Below are positions 8,152-22,000 of a DNA stretch of 64,000 nt, piece after piece (the stretch's first letter is position 1; the number at the start of each line of letters is the position of its first letter). Source of the DNA: Elgaria multicarinata webbii (Eukaryota; Chordata; Lepidosauria; Squamata; Anguidae); assembly GCF_023053635.1 (NCBI RefSeq), contig NC_086172.1, positions 128,005,681 through 128,069,680 on the forward strand, given 5' to 3'. The position numbers were made by a program, and so were the translations under genes. The notes beneath the pieces are model-generated. The model saw only the letters and a program-made list of their open reading frames with translations, searched no databases and was not told the origin of the DNA.

Positions 8152-11100
8152 GTGAGTCTGCTGGGGGGCTGCCGGGGGGGGGGGGGAGAGAGAGAGGCCT
8201 GAGGGACGGGGCGCGCGCGGTGGTTGGGCTTGGCGAAGGCGGTCGTCGCGGGTTGGGCAGGGAAGCGCACGAGACCGGGTGAGGGGGGAGTAACGATGAA
8301 TAACGGAGAGAAGCGAGAAGAAGTCATTGCAGCGACTGGGGATGGGGTTAAGGAGTTGCGCGGGGAGAGGAGGGAACCTGCCAGGCCTGGAGGATCAGAG
8401 CTGCTTGGTCCAGGTACCAGAGAGAAGGGAGGCGCCCTTTGGGGAAAGGGGTGGTGGCGGCTGTGTGGCTCGTGGAGCTGAGGAGTTGCTGGACCGCTGA
8501 GGGCTTGAGGACAGCTGCTTTAAAAAGTTCAGAGCAGGGAATGCGGTTTCAGCTTGGTGCAGGTTGAAGCAAGGATGGTGGTGGTGGTGGTGGTGGCGGC
8601 GGCGGCGGCAGAGGAAGGATTTCCTCTGTGTTTTCTTTCCCTCCCTAGTTGTGTAAACGTGGCCTGATCATCATCTCTCTTGTGCGAGTTGAAAATCCTC
8701 CAGTTCAGGTCTCTCTTGAGCTGTGTGATCTCAGGCAAGCCAGTCTTAGTCCCACACCTGTAGGATTGTGATACTAGTACTAATTTTCCTGTAGAGGAAT
8801 GATTACTGAGGAGACTTTTAGTGTGCAATTGCCCTGACTCAAACATGGAATTTGACAGGGGTCCAGATGATGTTGGCTTACATTTGCAACCCTCCCAAAG
8901 CTGCTGCTGCTGCTTCTCTCTCTCTCTCTGTCTCTTTTGATACCACAAAAAAACAAAAATCTGTTGAGGGAGAAACTAGCTGTAATATATCTTATGTTTT
9001 GATGGTGCTAGGAGCTGTCTATCTGGAAGCACCCTGAAGTAATGTAGTGTAACCTTAAAGACTAATAAAGATATCAGGGCATAAGGTTTTATTAGCCAGA
9101 GCCAACTTCATCAGAAACATTAATGGTCTCCTAAAGGGATAGAAAAGTGTACTGTGAGATATACTGGGTGACTTGCAGCAGATTGTTAAAAGATTTCTGA
9201 TTCCCAGATACTTAAAAAATAGCAGCAACAAAATGCTTCCCTTCTCCCCAAATTGTGCTGCTGAAATGATGAAAGCTTGGGGTAACCAGGAGTGGTTTTG
9301 TGTGTGGAAGAACTATGAATTCTGTTCAGTTTCAGGGCTCAAAATTCTTTAATTCCAAGTAACTATTTTGCATCAGGTTCCTGCTGGTGGATCTCTGAGT
9401 TCTAGTTAAAAAACAAAGATAGGTCCTGCATGCTTGAAGTTTGCCCATCTCTGAGACGAGGTGACACAAAATGTTTTTCTCTTGTCTTTGATTTTGAGAT
9501 CATAGGATGGTTGAAGCCTGTTGTAATCCTAACACTTTTTCCCCCATAGGAAGAGAGAGCCAAATAAGTCAATGCAAATATTCATCATCCAGAAATCATC
9601 TGAGTGTCAGAAGTTGTGATCAACAGAATGGTAAATGAATACTTTGAAGATTGATATAAATATAGAATCTGCATTAGTGAGATTGACTGGAATTACCATT
9701 CAGATAACTTTATTTAAAATGCATCAACACAATAAATGTAGGGACAAAATGCTTTTGTATTACCTCCTATGGAGTTTATTTTATTTTACTATAAAACACT
9801 CCCTTTGACCCAGTACTCTTTTAGGCAGTTGAACACAATGAATTGCCTGAATTTATTGTGGGTTTTAACAGCTGCAACATAAAGGCAGCAAAACACCTAA
9901 AGCTGCATCCAAAGCAAGACAGAATCACAGAGCAGTTTCATTCTTAAGTATTATATTTTGTATTACAACCCTTTTCTGTATTCTGTCCTAAATCACTTTT
10001 ACTTTTGGCATAGCTACTGTGAAGCTCAGATACAATGGATATATTTTGTGGCACTGCTGTCTCTAGGTAGGAGTAGCAAAATTTAACTGTAGATATTACA
10101 ATTGGTTGTAAATGCAAATAATTTTCATCCCTTCAGGTTGAAATTACAAAGAATGAAGCCATAGGTAGCCTTCTGAAAACTTTATAGAAACCATGACTTT
10201 AGCCTGGTTCACACATAACAACAACCCAGAATATGACCTGGTTTGTGCATAGCAACACTCCGGAGTATGGGTGGAGTATGACTTGGTTTGCATGACACAA
10301 TAGCCCACTGTGACTTAATTTACCTGTGGGGCTGGTGTATCATGCCAAGTGCCAGTGGGTGCTATTTTTGCATGGCAGTTGTGGGCATGTGACTTGTTAT
10401 GCGCGAACCCTACAATATGGTTTAATTATGGGTTGTTAACCACAAACAGCCCAGTGTTTGCAACCCAACAACAAACCATGGGGTCTTTTCCTGGGTTGTT
10501 TGTGGTCAACAACCCATAGTTAAACTGTAGTGTAGGGTTTGCACATAACTACCCACAATACAACAGCAGTCCATGATTCAATGCCAGCCCATACTCAACC
10601 CATACTCTAGGTTGTCATTATGTGCAAAAAAGGCCTATATTATTTAGTTAGTTATATTCTGTAAGGCGGATTAGTCTTGTCCTGTGCTATTCAATTAGCT
10701 TGATGGCTTTTTAGAATTTGAATCAACGTCTCCCACATATAAATGCAACACTATCAACTATACCACATTAGTACATTTGATTTGATTAATTCTAAAACAG
10801 ATAGACAAATCAGTACTTAAAGCCAGCTTTTGGATGGGTTTAAATATGAGAAACATCAGAGGTCATATTTTAAATTTATAAAGTTGACCTGAAACATACA
10901 GCTTTGGTGATCATATCTGTTAGTAGTGTTTCAATATGCTGATTATGAGAAATCAGGGACTGATAGCTTTTTCTTAAGCACTGTGGCAATATACGGTGTT
11001 TTGTTCAAAATAAAAAAAGTTACATTTTATTTGAATCATGACCTAACTTGTTCAGTATTAAAAAATGCTTGGTATGCGTGATTAGGACGTGGTGGTTGAA

Positions 11101-13012
11101 GGTAATGGTATTGTCCAGATAGGTTTTAGTTGATACTGATGGGAAATAATCAGTCATTACAGAAAACATTTTAAACTGCATTTAATGGGCAAAAACATTT
11201 TTTCATCTTCAAAGTGGTGGAAATTGTTTATTTATTTTACTTTGAAATCCAAATTTTTAACTTTTTTTTTGCTCTACTATCCTGAGATTTTGTTAAATAT
11301 CAGTTTAGCTGTATTCTGAACAAAAATGGAGTTGCAAACATGAATCAATTAGTAATGGAGAGCCAGTGTGATGTAGTGGTTAGAGTATTGGACTGGGACT
11401 TGGTGTTCCGGATTCTTGTTCCCACTTGGTAATGAAGCTCACTGGGAGACTTTGGACCAGTCACTGGGCCTGTTCAGATGACACTTCAGGCTCTGTTGTT
11501 AGCGAAACTGTGGTTCTCTAGGGTTAGCACTAATGACAAGCTGTGCTGTTACACACAACGCTTTAAGCCATGGTTAGAGCTGCTAACCCTGCTGCAGACG
11601 GTCTGACTGTGGTTAGTGAGTGAGCAGGGTTTAGCAGAACTCATCGCACAAAACACCTTAAACCCTGCTGCCTTAACCACAGCAGGGTTTAAGGTGTCTT
11701 CTGAACAGGCCCACTGACTCAGCCTAACCCTTACAAAGTTGTTGGGAGGATAAAATGGAGTATAGGAGGACAATTTATGCCTGAAGTCCTTTAAATTTGG
11801 ATCTTCTGTTTTAACTGTGATGTGTTATATAATGTGAAATATCTCATATTCCTAAATTTGCTGAAAATTTGTTTCAAGGAAGCATTTATATCTTAACAGT
11901 AAATGTTAGCTTCTGTTTATGACATTGTAAATTACTCATCAAATTGGCCCCTTCCTTGACAAGGATGTCTTCTTTTGTGGTATGTAAATGTATTAAAATA
12001 TAATTGATTAATCACTTCAAAGTCAGAAAATTTACTAGCTGACTGCCTATATTAGTCCATTAAAATGTACTTTCATATATTTGTTTCATTAGGCAAAAGC
12101 AACAACTATCAAGGAAGCTTTAGCCAAATGGGTAAGTAGAAATGTGTTGTGTTTATGGAGTCTCATGGATTTTCTTTGTGAAGGACAAGGCTTTTGTCCT
12201 GGTTTCCCCCCTGCAGTGATGTAGAAATAGCTGTTTGTAAGGAACATGACTGAAATAAATCTGTGTAATAAAACGTTGCTATTCTTTAACATCATTGAAA
12301 TTTTGTGTTTGTATGCTTCTATTTATATTTTTATTTCTTTATTTATTACATTTATATACCACCCCATAGCCGAAGCTCTCTGGGCGATTTACAAAGGTTA
12401 AAAACAGTGAACGTTAAAAACAAATATAAAAATTTAAAACCATCAGAAGCATGAAAACAACAATATCCATTTAAAACAACTATTCTGGTTAATATTTATT
12501 AATCAACAATGTTTATTAATCAACAATGTGCTGAACAGTATTCTGTACAGAGACATTACATAGTCATTGCTTAAGGGCTTAGAATCTTCATTAAAGAAGC
12601 AAGACACAGAAGGAGTACTTTTTTTCTTTAATTATGAGTTGCCTTCAGCCTTAATAGTTTCAAGATGTCATAAAGAGTAACAGGGATGGAAAAGGAGAGT
12701 CAAATGGCAGTAGAAGAAAATTTAAGGCAGCTTTCCTCAATCTCGTGCCCTTACAACCCCTGCATTTGTCCTACATGGCAAATGGTCAGAGATTATTGGA
12801 ATTATAGTCTAAAACAACTGGAGAGTACCAGGTTGTGGATGGCTGAGCTAAAGTCATGCTAGGCAGGTTTGGGTGAGGCTTGTTAAAGAACTGGGTACAG
12901 AAGGAGGAAATGGAAACTCTTTGATTATTAGGAGCATGCATATCTAAGCAGAAGGCACAGTATATTAGGAAGCCTTAGAGAGTGAGATGAAGGAAGCTGT
13001 AGAAGATAAAAC

Positions 13013-13044
<32 letters not shown>

Positions 13045-16000
13045 AAGAAGAAGAAGAAGAAGAAGAAGAGATAGACAAGGGAATTAGACTTAATCAGGGC
13101 AGAGAAATGGAAAGCCTTAAAAAGCAGGGATTAAAAACTTGGAATTGATGCAAAGTGTGATGAAGAGCCAGTGTAAAGACTGATGTAATTAGCAAAATGT
13201 GTTTACTTCAGTCTCCTATTAGGTGTTTGATAAATCTTCTGCCAGCTGTCTTGCCTTTCTCATATAATTAGCTTTTCAGTCTAATTACTAAAGAGACAAT
13301 CCCTTCTTCAAGGGAAAGAAAAGGACAAGTAAAATTACCCTGCCTCAAGACCTGGTTCTTGTGTAACACTGGCCTATTCCTGGGTTGTTTATTCCGCAGG
13401 AACAATGTAGCATTTGTTTAGTGCAAACCTTATTACTGTCTGTATAACTTTCTGCTTGCAGAAGTAGTAACAGCAAGTGTTATAACTACATTTGAGAAAG
13501 GCTAGATGACCATAATATAGGCTGTTAATTACAATGCTGCATTCACACATAATTTTAAGCCATGGTTTATGTTAACCATGGTTTATTACTTTAGCCATGA
13601 ATTATTGTCTTACAGTTGAACAGAAAACGCATGGCTTGATTTCTCTATTTCTGGTTCGTTTCTCTTCTATTTGGTCAGCCTTTGGAGAATGTTGTTGTTG
13701 TTTTGAGAGTCCCTTCTATTAAAACTTTTTGTGGTACTTCACTGCAAATTCAGAGTTCAGTCAGGCGTAGTTTATGACTAGGGAGTTTTTCATTCCAGTT
13801 TGGACAGTAGTTTACTCATGATGAACAAGTAGGGCTTTCTATCCCAAACCTTCCAGTATTGGGTTACTAATTACAGTGTACCTAACCATAATCTGGATCT
13901 ATAGTATCCCCAGATCAATGCAACCAGTTTGTCATAGATTATGTGAGCGAAACTGCATTCCAGGTTGAAAAAAACAATACACTCACTGGCTGCAGCCAAC
14001 AGTAGCTGCAGCTGATATGCAAGTTATTCTGCAGCTGAGTGCATTGTTAGCAAATATGTTTTAGAAGGATTCCTTCTTATTTCTCTTGAGTAGAATAAAT
14101 TGAATATAACTGTAGTTTGAAGACGATGGCCCCTTTTCTCTCTTTCCCTAGGAAGAAAAAAATGGTCAGAAGCCATCTGAGGCCAAGGAAGTGAAACTCT
14201 ATGCCCAAGTTCCCCCTATAGAGAAGATGGATGCATCTCTTTCCACTCTTGTTAACTGCGAGTACGTTCTGTATGTTAAAAGAAAGAGTGGGAGCCACCT
14301 GAGGTTACTGATCAGTGCCTCTAAGCAGAGCTTCATACCTCTTTGTTTCAGCACTTAGCCTTTTTCATAAATGGTGCCTTTTCAGCCACTTAAATTCATG
14401 CTCACAGAGGGTTAATTCAGACATTATGGCAAACCATGATTCACACTAATCACTGTTTAAAGCCCAAGCCACAGTTTCAACTTCCAAATGTACAAGTCTA
14501 GGAATGCTTGGAGTGCTAAGCATTTTCCATTGCTTAGCACTCCAGTTGGTATACTGACTGCTTGGCCTCTAAAGGCAGAGCAACAGTTGTAACTGTTCAG
14601 TTCAGACATCACACTAACCACACACAAATCCACTTCAAAGCATGGTTTCTGATTCTGGCGTGCTGGCCAATCACTTTGTCAATATAAGTATCACACAAAA
14701 CCTTCTTCCCCTAGGGCCACATGAAGCTCTTGGTCTAATTTTAAAAGCCCTCTGCAAGTGGTCAGTTCAGACTTGTAGTAAAAGTGATGCACTTTTCTTC
14801 ACATAGCACATAGTTAAACTATGAAATGTACTTACATAACAATATTATTGCTGCCAACTTAAATGGCTTTAAAAGGGGGTAGACAAATTCATGGAACATA
14901 AGCTTATCAATGGCTATTAGACATAATGACTATATATTACCTCCAGTATTGGAGGCGTATATCTCTGAATAGCAATTATCGAGGTATATGACTAGGATGG
15001 TGCTGTTGTGTTCATGTTAGCATATCGTGGGCTTCCCATTGGTATTTGGTTGGTCAGTATAGAAATAGAATGTGGGACTAGTTAAAGGGTCTTGGGTCTG
15101 ATCCAGCAGGACTCTTGTTCTTAAAAACAATGGCCCCATCCATCGCTGGCTTTAGCCCTGCTGGTATGCAGCCTCCAACCCCAGTAGAATGCATCCTTTA
15201 ACAGATAAAAGGCTCCCCACCCCCACAATAAGACATAACTAAGTTTTGTAACCCTATTTTTGCATGATCCTTTAATTTGATCATAGCTATTCTTCCATTT
15301 CATATTGGTCCCACTTGTCTTATAAGGCAAAATGCTTTGTGTCTCTATGGATGGTATTCATGGAATGGTTGGTATATTATGTCCAGGTTTCAAATATTTT
15401 GATTTTCTTGTATTCTCTCTTTACTAAGCTGTTAAAAGAAGCCTAGATAACCTTTCTCAAGCAGGAAGCCTGAGAGTATTTTCCTGATGTGTGTTTAGTG
15501 TGGGTCAGATGCACAAATGGAGAATTGTGTACTGGAAACTCATCAAAAGGCCTCTATTGTTGTTGAGTCACACCTGGGCCCATTTCTCATAGCCAAAAGA
15601 AATATAGCAAGTCAAAAGAAAATGTATTGTCAGAAAAAATAACAGCGGTATATAATTGCCATGAAAAAGAAAGAAAAACGTGTACAGCTAATCCCCTTTG
15701 GACCCCTTTCCTGGTTCCTAAGAGAGGCTGAGCTTTATTTGTAGTGCAGCAGGATAAACCGCTCCTAGTTCAATGTTCTATGGACATAACGTTCCGTGTT
15801 GCAGTACCTGGGGCCTGGCTGAACACTTTCTTTCCTTATGCAACCCAGTTGGTACAGAGTTAATAAAGAAAGCTGTTCAGCCAATCACACTCCACAGGTC
15901 TTGCCCAATCTTTCTGATTCCAGATGCCATCTACCCGCTCCCCAGTTGTCCCTGCTCTCCTTTCAGCTTAGATGCCATAGACAGTATAAAGCACATATAG

Positions 16001-19000
16001 CAAGATAAATATACAGCTCGACAATTTGAGCTCATAGTGCCCATATATTGACAGTCATTTTGTGACAAACATTGAAAACTTAGTGCATACCCAAATCACC
16101 ACATATGAGGGCCCTGTAGGAATTGTGTGAACTGATATATACATAAAGGTACAAGGGAGGGATTATTCAGAGCAAATGTTAATTGTGAAGAAACACTGCT
16201 TCAGTAAGTTTAGTGTTGCTTGCTATTAACATATCATTCTGTTTTTTTCCATTTCAAGAAAGCTGTCCTTATCTACTAACTGCATTGAAAAAATTGCCAA
16301 CTTGAATGCGCTAAGTAAGTGATAACTGAATGATCCGCGTGCATTTTCTAGCTGCTTCCTTATATATATATACTAATTGTGACTGTTCTGACACTTCTTC
16401 TCCCCAGACCTCGATGAACAGCAAGATCAGGATCAGGTCTTAGGCTGTGTGCATCCACCCACTCTGTGTTGCTAGCTTCACCCCTTTCCTTTGTGTTAGA
16501 AGGTAACAACTGAACCAGGAGAGCCCATGTATTTTATATCATGGGGTTAGGGCGATCCTATTTTTCAAAGCAGTGTGTGAGCAGGCCCAAGGTTTATATT
16601 TATTGTCTGATTCTATTTATAACAGTTGGTGCTATCTTTAAAAAAGAGCTATTTAGTGTTGATCTTTCTCGTTGAATGCTGCAGACACAATCTGAAAACC
16701 AAAGATTTGACTTGAAATCTAAATAAGCAATAGCATTTTAGGAAGCCTTGAATAATTATATTTGGCTCCTGATTGGATGATAAAATTCTGCATGTCGCAA
16801 TCCCTATTTGTCTGGGTTGTGACTCCTACCCTGTTTCATGTACATGCGCACACATGTATGCAAACTAGGGATGTCCGTTGTGGGGAAATCTGTCAGATTA
16901 CCCTGGAGCCTCTGGCTTGACTTGCGTAAGAACAGCAACATCTGTAGCTTAGGCAAATTGTAGCAGTAATTAGCGTAATTTGTGCAAACTGTGGCTGTAA
17001 AGTGCTTAGGTATACATATTTTGTACCACAGGGATAGTGGGAGAGTTGCACATGGTGGTGATAGCAGCTGCGGTGGCAGTCAGGGAGGGCAGTGTCATGG
17101 CTCCCCTCTCTCCCTGCTGTTACTGCTATTGCTGCTGCTGTGCACAACTCTCAGGCACTGGCAAGGAGAGAAGGGGGGTTGTGTGCAGTGGCAGCAGAAG
17201 CCCATGAGCTGGCCCAACTCACACAGATCGAGTTGAGCCAGCCAAGTTGGAGTTTGGGGGACCCAACTGCTGAAAGCTTGGTGGATTTCACCCCCTGATT
17301 GGACTCCTCAGACATTCCCTAATACACACAGACACACAATGGTATGAGAGCCACTTCTCCGGTATGATCTCATGCCACTGGGGAATGCGTGTGAATATCC
17401 AAACATGTGGGCAGGTATATTTCCAATTTGTTTTATACCTGTATACTGCCTTTTTGAGTACCATAAGCAAAATCTATAATCTCTGCAGCATTCATTATGG
17501 TTTGGCTACAAAGCCTGATTAAGACAGTAGCAACATTGAAAACATGACACTAGCTCAATTCAACATTTCGCTAGCAGAAGTCAGCTAGCATGACAGGACT
17601 TTCTCCCTCTTTCGTCCTCTCTGCAGCTCTCAGTGGCACCTGAAAAATCCGCTCCAGGTGGGTTCCTAGACTTCTGGAGCAGATTTTGAAGGAACACAGG
17701 GGGCTCCAGGGGTAGGGAAACTATCCCTTTTCCATCAGCAGACTGACACTGTTGGATCCAACCCTCTACATTTGTTTCTAGAGTATTCAGTCACCTCATT
17801 CATTATACTTCTTGCAGGGAATTATGATTGCTTACTATGTGGTTGCTTTGGAAAATATCCCACATAGTGGATCTATCCACATGAGAACCTGGTTATCTGT
17901 AGGCTCCAGCTATATGGTGAACTGACTGCTGCACACCTCTGTTACTGTGCAGAAGTAGGGGAGGGGTAATACTCTGCTCACTGCATGGCCAGAGCCTAGA
18001 GATGTCTGGCTGCCCATATGGTTAGAGCAACCATGCAGGACAGTTTTGAGCAGCATTTGCTCAGTAAGGGGCCATCTGTTTCCATCCTTTGCCTTGACTG
18101 CATCCTTTTCCTTTTGACACAGCTGGATCAACATAAATTACTCCTGGATGTTGTGTGTTGGGCTTGTATCAAGTTTCCTCATTATTTATATGACCAGTAC
18201 TTTAGAAAAATAATAGCTTTATTTCTGTTGCAGAAAACCTACGGATTTTGTCATTGGGGAGAAACAACATAAAGAATCTGAATGGGCTGGTATGTAATCA
18301 CACAGATGGTCACTGCTTGTACCATTGCAAACAAGTGAGCATCATATTGCAAACTAGTGAGCTCAATAGTGTCTGGCTAACAGTGTTTAAAATATAATAA
18401 ATGCAGGAACATGAACAATATTTTCAGCAACTGGCACATTCCTTACCAATCAAGAAAATTTTCCATGCAACTGTGCAGTTATTTATATATTTATTTATTT
18501 ATTTATTTATTTACTACATTTCAAAACTACCCGATAGCCAAAGCTCTCTGGACGGTTCACAAAATAGATGTTGAACCAAAAAATGCAAGAATATAACATA
18601 AAATCTAAAACATATTAAAACAGCCAGAGTATAAAATCAAGTTAAAACTAACAGCAGAGGCCAATAAGGAGTGTAACAATCTAAAAACACTTTAGAGAGG
18701 TTTTAAAAACAACTAAAAAGCCTGAGAGAATAAAAAGGCACTGTCCTTGCACTGACAGGATCACAATATAGGTGCCAGACAAGCCTCTCTGAGGAGGGTA
18801 TTTCACATCCATTTCACTGCACCTGAAAAGGCCCTCTATCTAGTAGCTTCTTGTTTCATCTCATTTAGTGGAGATATCCAGAGAAGGCCCCCAGAAGTGA
18901 CTATGGGAGGAAGTGCTTCTACAGAAAATCTGGCCTCAAGCCATTTAGGGCTTTAAAGGTTAATAACAAGACTTTGAATTGGGCCCAGAAACAGACTGGC

Positions 19001-22000
19001 AGCCAGTGCAAATGACAAAGCACTGGCATAATGTGATTATTTTGGTCAGTCCCAGCTAATAATCTTGCTGTTGTTCTATTGTGGACTGGCCATACTGTTC
19101 TAAAAGGCAGCCTCACATATAATGCATTGCTGTAATCGAACTAGAGGGTTACCACAATATGGATAACTCTAGCGGGGTTATCTCTGTCCAGTTAGGGTCG
19201 CAGCTGATATATCAGCCTAAAAGCCCCTCCTAGCCACTGGGGCAACTTATGCCTCCAGCAAAGGTGCTAGATCCAAGACCATCTATAAACTACCAACATG
19301 ATTCTTTAGGGGGAGTGCAACCACTCTGTACCAGGTTGACCACCACTCAGCTATACAGATGAACCATCTGCTAGCAGCACCTACAACTAACCTGCATTGA
19401 GTCTGTTTATTGGTCCTCATCCAGCCCATTGCCATGCTCAGACACTAGTTCAGAACACCCACTGCCTTACCTGGATTAGATGAAAAGGAGAAGTACAGTG
19501 GAATATCATCTGCATATTTGTGACACCACATCCCTGGATAACATTTCCCAGTGGTTTGATAATGATGTTAAACAGCATGGGAGATAAAACAGAGCCATAT
19601 GGAACCCCATAAGCTCGCTGCCACAGGGCAGAGCAATAATCTAGGGCCACCTCCTAGAATTGACCATCCAAGTAGGAGCAGAACCACTGCAATACGGTAC
19701 TTCCAAGCCCTAGCCCAGATGGCATATCAAGGAGGACACCAGAGCTGATGGTGTTGAAAATTGCAGAGAGGTCAAGAGAACCAACAGGGTTGCAACGTTC
19801 ATCCCACAGGGCAACCGAGGTGGTTTCTGTCCCAAACCAGGCCTCCTTGATATGCCAGGTTAAGACTTTTCTCTTCTCAGGCAGTTAACAACATATGCTG
19901 GATTTTTAATTGACCCCAGAATAGTTGTTTTAAATCGATATCGTTTTTATGCTTGTAATGGTTTTACATTTTTAATTTTACATTTTACATTTATCTGTTT
20001 TTAATGTTCATTGTTTTTAACTTTTGTAAACTGCCCAGAGAGCTTTGGCTATGGGGCGGTATATACATGTAATAAAATAAATAAATAATAAATACTGATT
20101 GAAATGGGTCTAGAAAATCATTTCCTTCCCATTGGCTTCAAGGGGTGCGAGAATTTTTATAAGGAAAGATTCCCTGGGCCTTGCTGCTGCCCACCTTCCA
20201 CCCTGGGCACCACAGCCAGCAGGGCTTGGGCAGGAATGGAGGATCCACGACTTCACTCTTCTCCAACCCCATTTAGGATTGCTATGTAGTATATCCTGGG
20301 TTGTGGATCTTGATTTTTCTCTGTATTATATCATCATCTTTCTCTTTTAGACTTGTCTAAGCTTGCAGCCTGCTAACAGGAAAGCAAGGACTTCAGAGGA
20401 ATACTTTTGTTTCTTTGATGTACCCTTTAGGGGTCCAACAACAATTTACTTGTGAACAGGAAAATGCAGAGTCCACTTTTTAAAAACGTTGTCTTTCAGG
20501 AAGCAGTTGGAGATACTTTAGAGGAGCTGTGGATCTCATACAACCTGATTGAGAAATTGAAAGGGCTCCATGTGATGAAGAAGCTGAGGATTCTCTACAT
20601 GTCCAATAATCTGGTGAAAGACTGGGGTAAGCCAGAGTTATTGTTTGTCTTCTGAAACATCATTTGTCTTCGTGGTAATAATAGCAAGTTCATACCAGTA
20701 ACTTTGGTTGGTGCAGGAGGTTTCTGAAGTGATAAGAATGTATGTATGTGTTTTGGACTACCATGCCTTTCAGTTTCCAAAGTGGCTAAGAAATGATATA
20801 AAATGATTTCAAAATCCTGTATTCATAATAAAAACAACAACAACCGCAGAAAAGTAAAGGCAAAAAATTACAGCAAGATTATATAAAACAAAATTTAGCC
20901 AAGTTTTTGAAAGGTCTGGGATAATAAAAGGGATTTTGCCTGGTACTGAAAAGGTATAAGAGTAAACACCAGGAAATCTCCCAGGGGGAGAGCCTTCCAG
21001 AGGCAAGCTTCCACAACTAAAAAGGCTCTCTAGTAGCTGCGCTCCTGACCTCCAAAGGAGGGGGCACTTGGAAAAAAGCCTTCAAGAATAACTTTAGCAT
21101 ATGGGCAGGCTTTTGTGGGAAAAGGTAGCCCAGGTCTCAAGCCACATAGAGCTTTAAAGGTAAAGCACTAGTGCTTTGAAATGCACTGGCATCTGAGGGG
21201 GGAGGGACTTTTAAGAATTGGGAAGATATGTTCCTGTTGAGTGTTCCCAGTTAGTAACCTAGCTATATTTTAGATAACGGACATTTTTGAGCAGTCTTCA
21301 AAGGCTGTCCCACATAATGCATGCTGCAGGAGTCTAATATGGAGGTTACCAGAACATAAATAACTGTGCCAGGCTATCTACATCAGGAGGGGCCGCAGCT
21401 GATGCATGAACTTCAGCTAGTGAAATGTGACTGGAGTGTCTAGTGACAAAACTGGATCTAACAGCATTCCCAGACTGCAAACTTGATTTTTCACTGGGAG
21501 TGCAGAACAGGTTGACCACTTCCTTCCTGGGCAGACATATTGCTCACCAGCAGCACCTTTAATCTTAGCAGGAAGTCTTCATTGCATAATAGATTTTTCA
21601 TACTTGCTAGAGCAAGACATTCTCAACTCTTTAGAAGACATTAACTTCTGAATTGTGTGGAACGTGGTGGTATAGCTGCTTTACGTTTCCAGCTTGTCCT
21701 TTCCAAACTCATGGTAGTTAAATATTGCACAGTGAATAAGCTTCACTCAATATCTGCTGGTTGCCCTTCTGGTCTTGAAGAGGAGATGTTATACAACTCT
21801 GAGGATTTTCTTGACTTTCATAACACACAGTTAATTTCTGACTGTATCTCTTTGTGGCTGCAGCAGAGTTTGTGAGGCTGGCGGACTTGCCATTATTGGA
21901 GGACCTGGTGTTTGTAGGTAATCCACTGGAAGAGAAATACTCCGCCGATTCGCAGAGTGCCTGGGTTGAGGAAGCAACCAAGCGAGTGCCCAAACTGAAG

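Larger units (their letters stand above)
8030..8480 (+). promoter_or_regulatory. CpG-rich promoter region of DNAL1
   Basis: GC and CpG content jump here compared with the AT-rich flanks, with runs such as GGGGCGCGCGCGG at 8208-8220. The island covers the DNAL1 start codon (8149-8151) and the start of intron 1. No TATA box stands out, as expected for a CpG-island promoter. Confidence 0.75.

Noticed and set aside
8025-8481. Overlapping long frames on both strands in the DNAL1 promoter
   Set aside because: High GC content and few stop codons explain them. No family is recognised, and they overlap the CpG island and exon 1.
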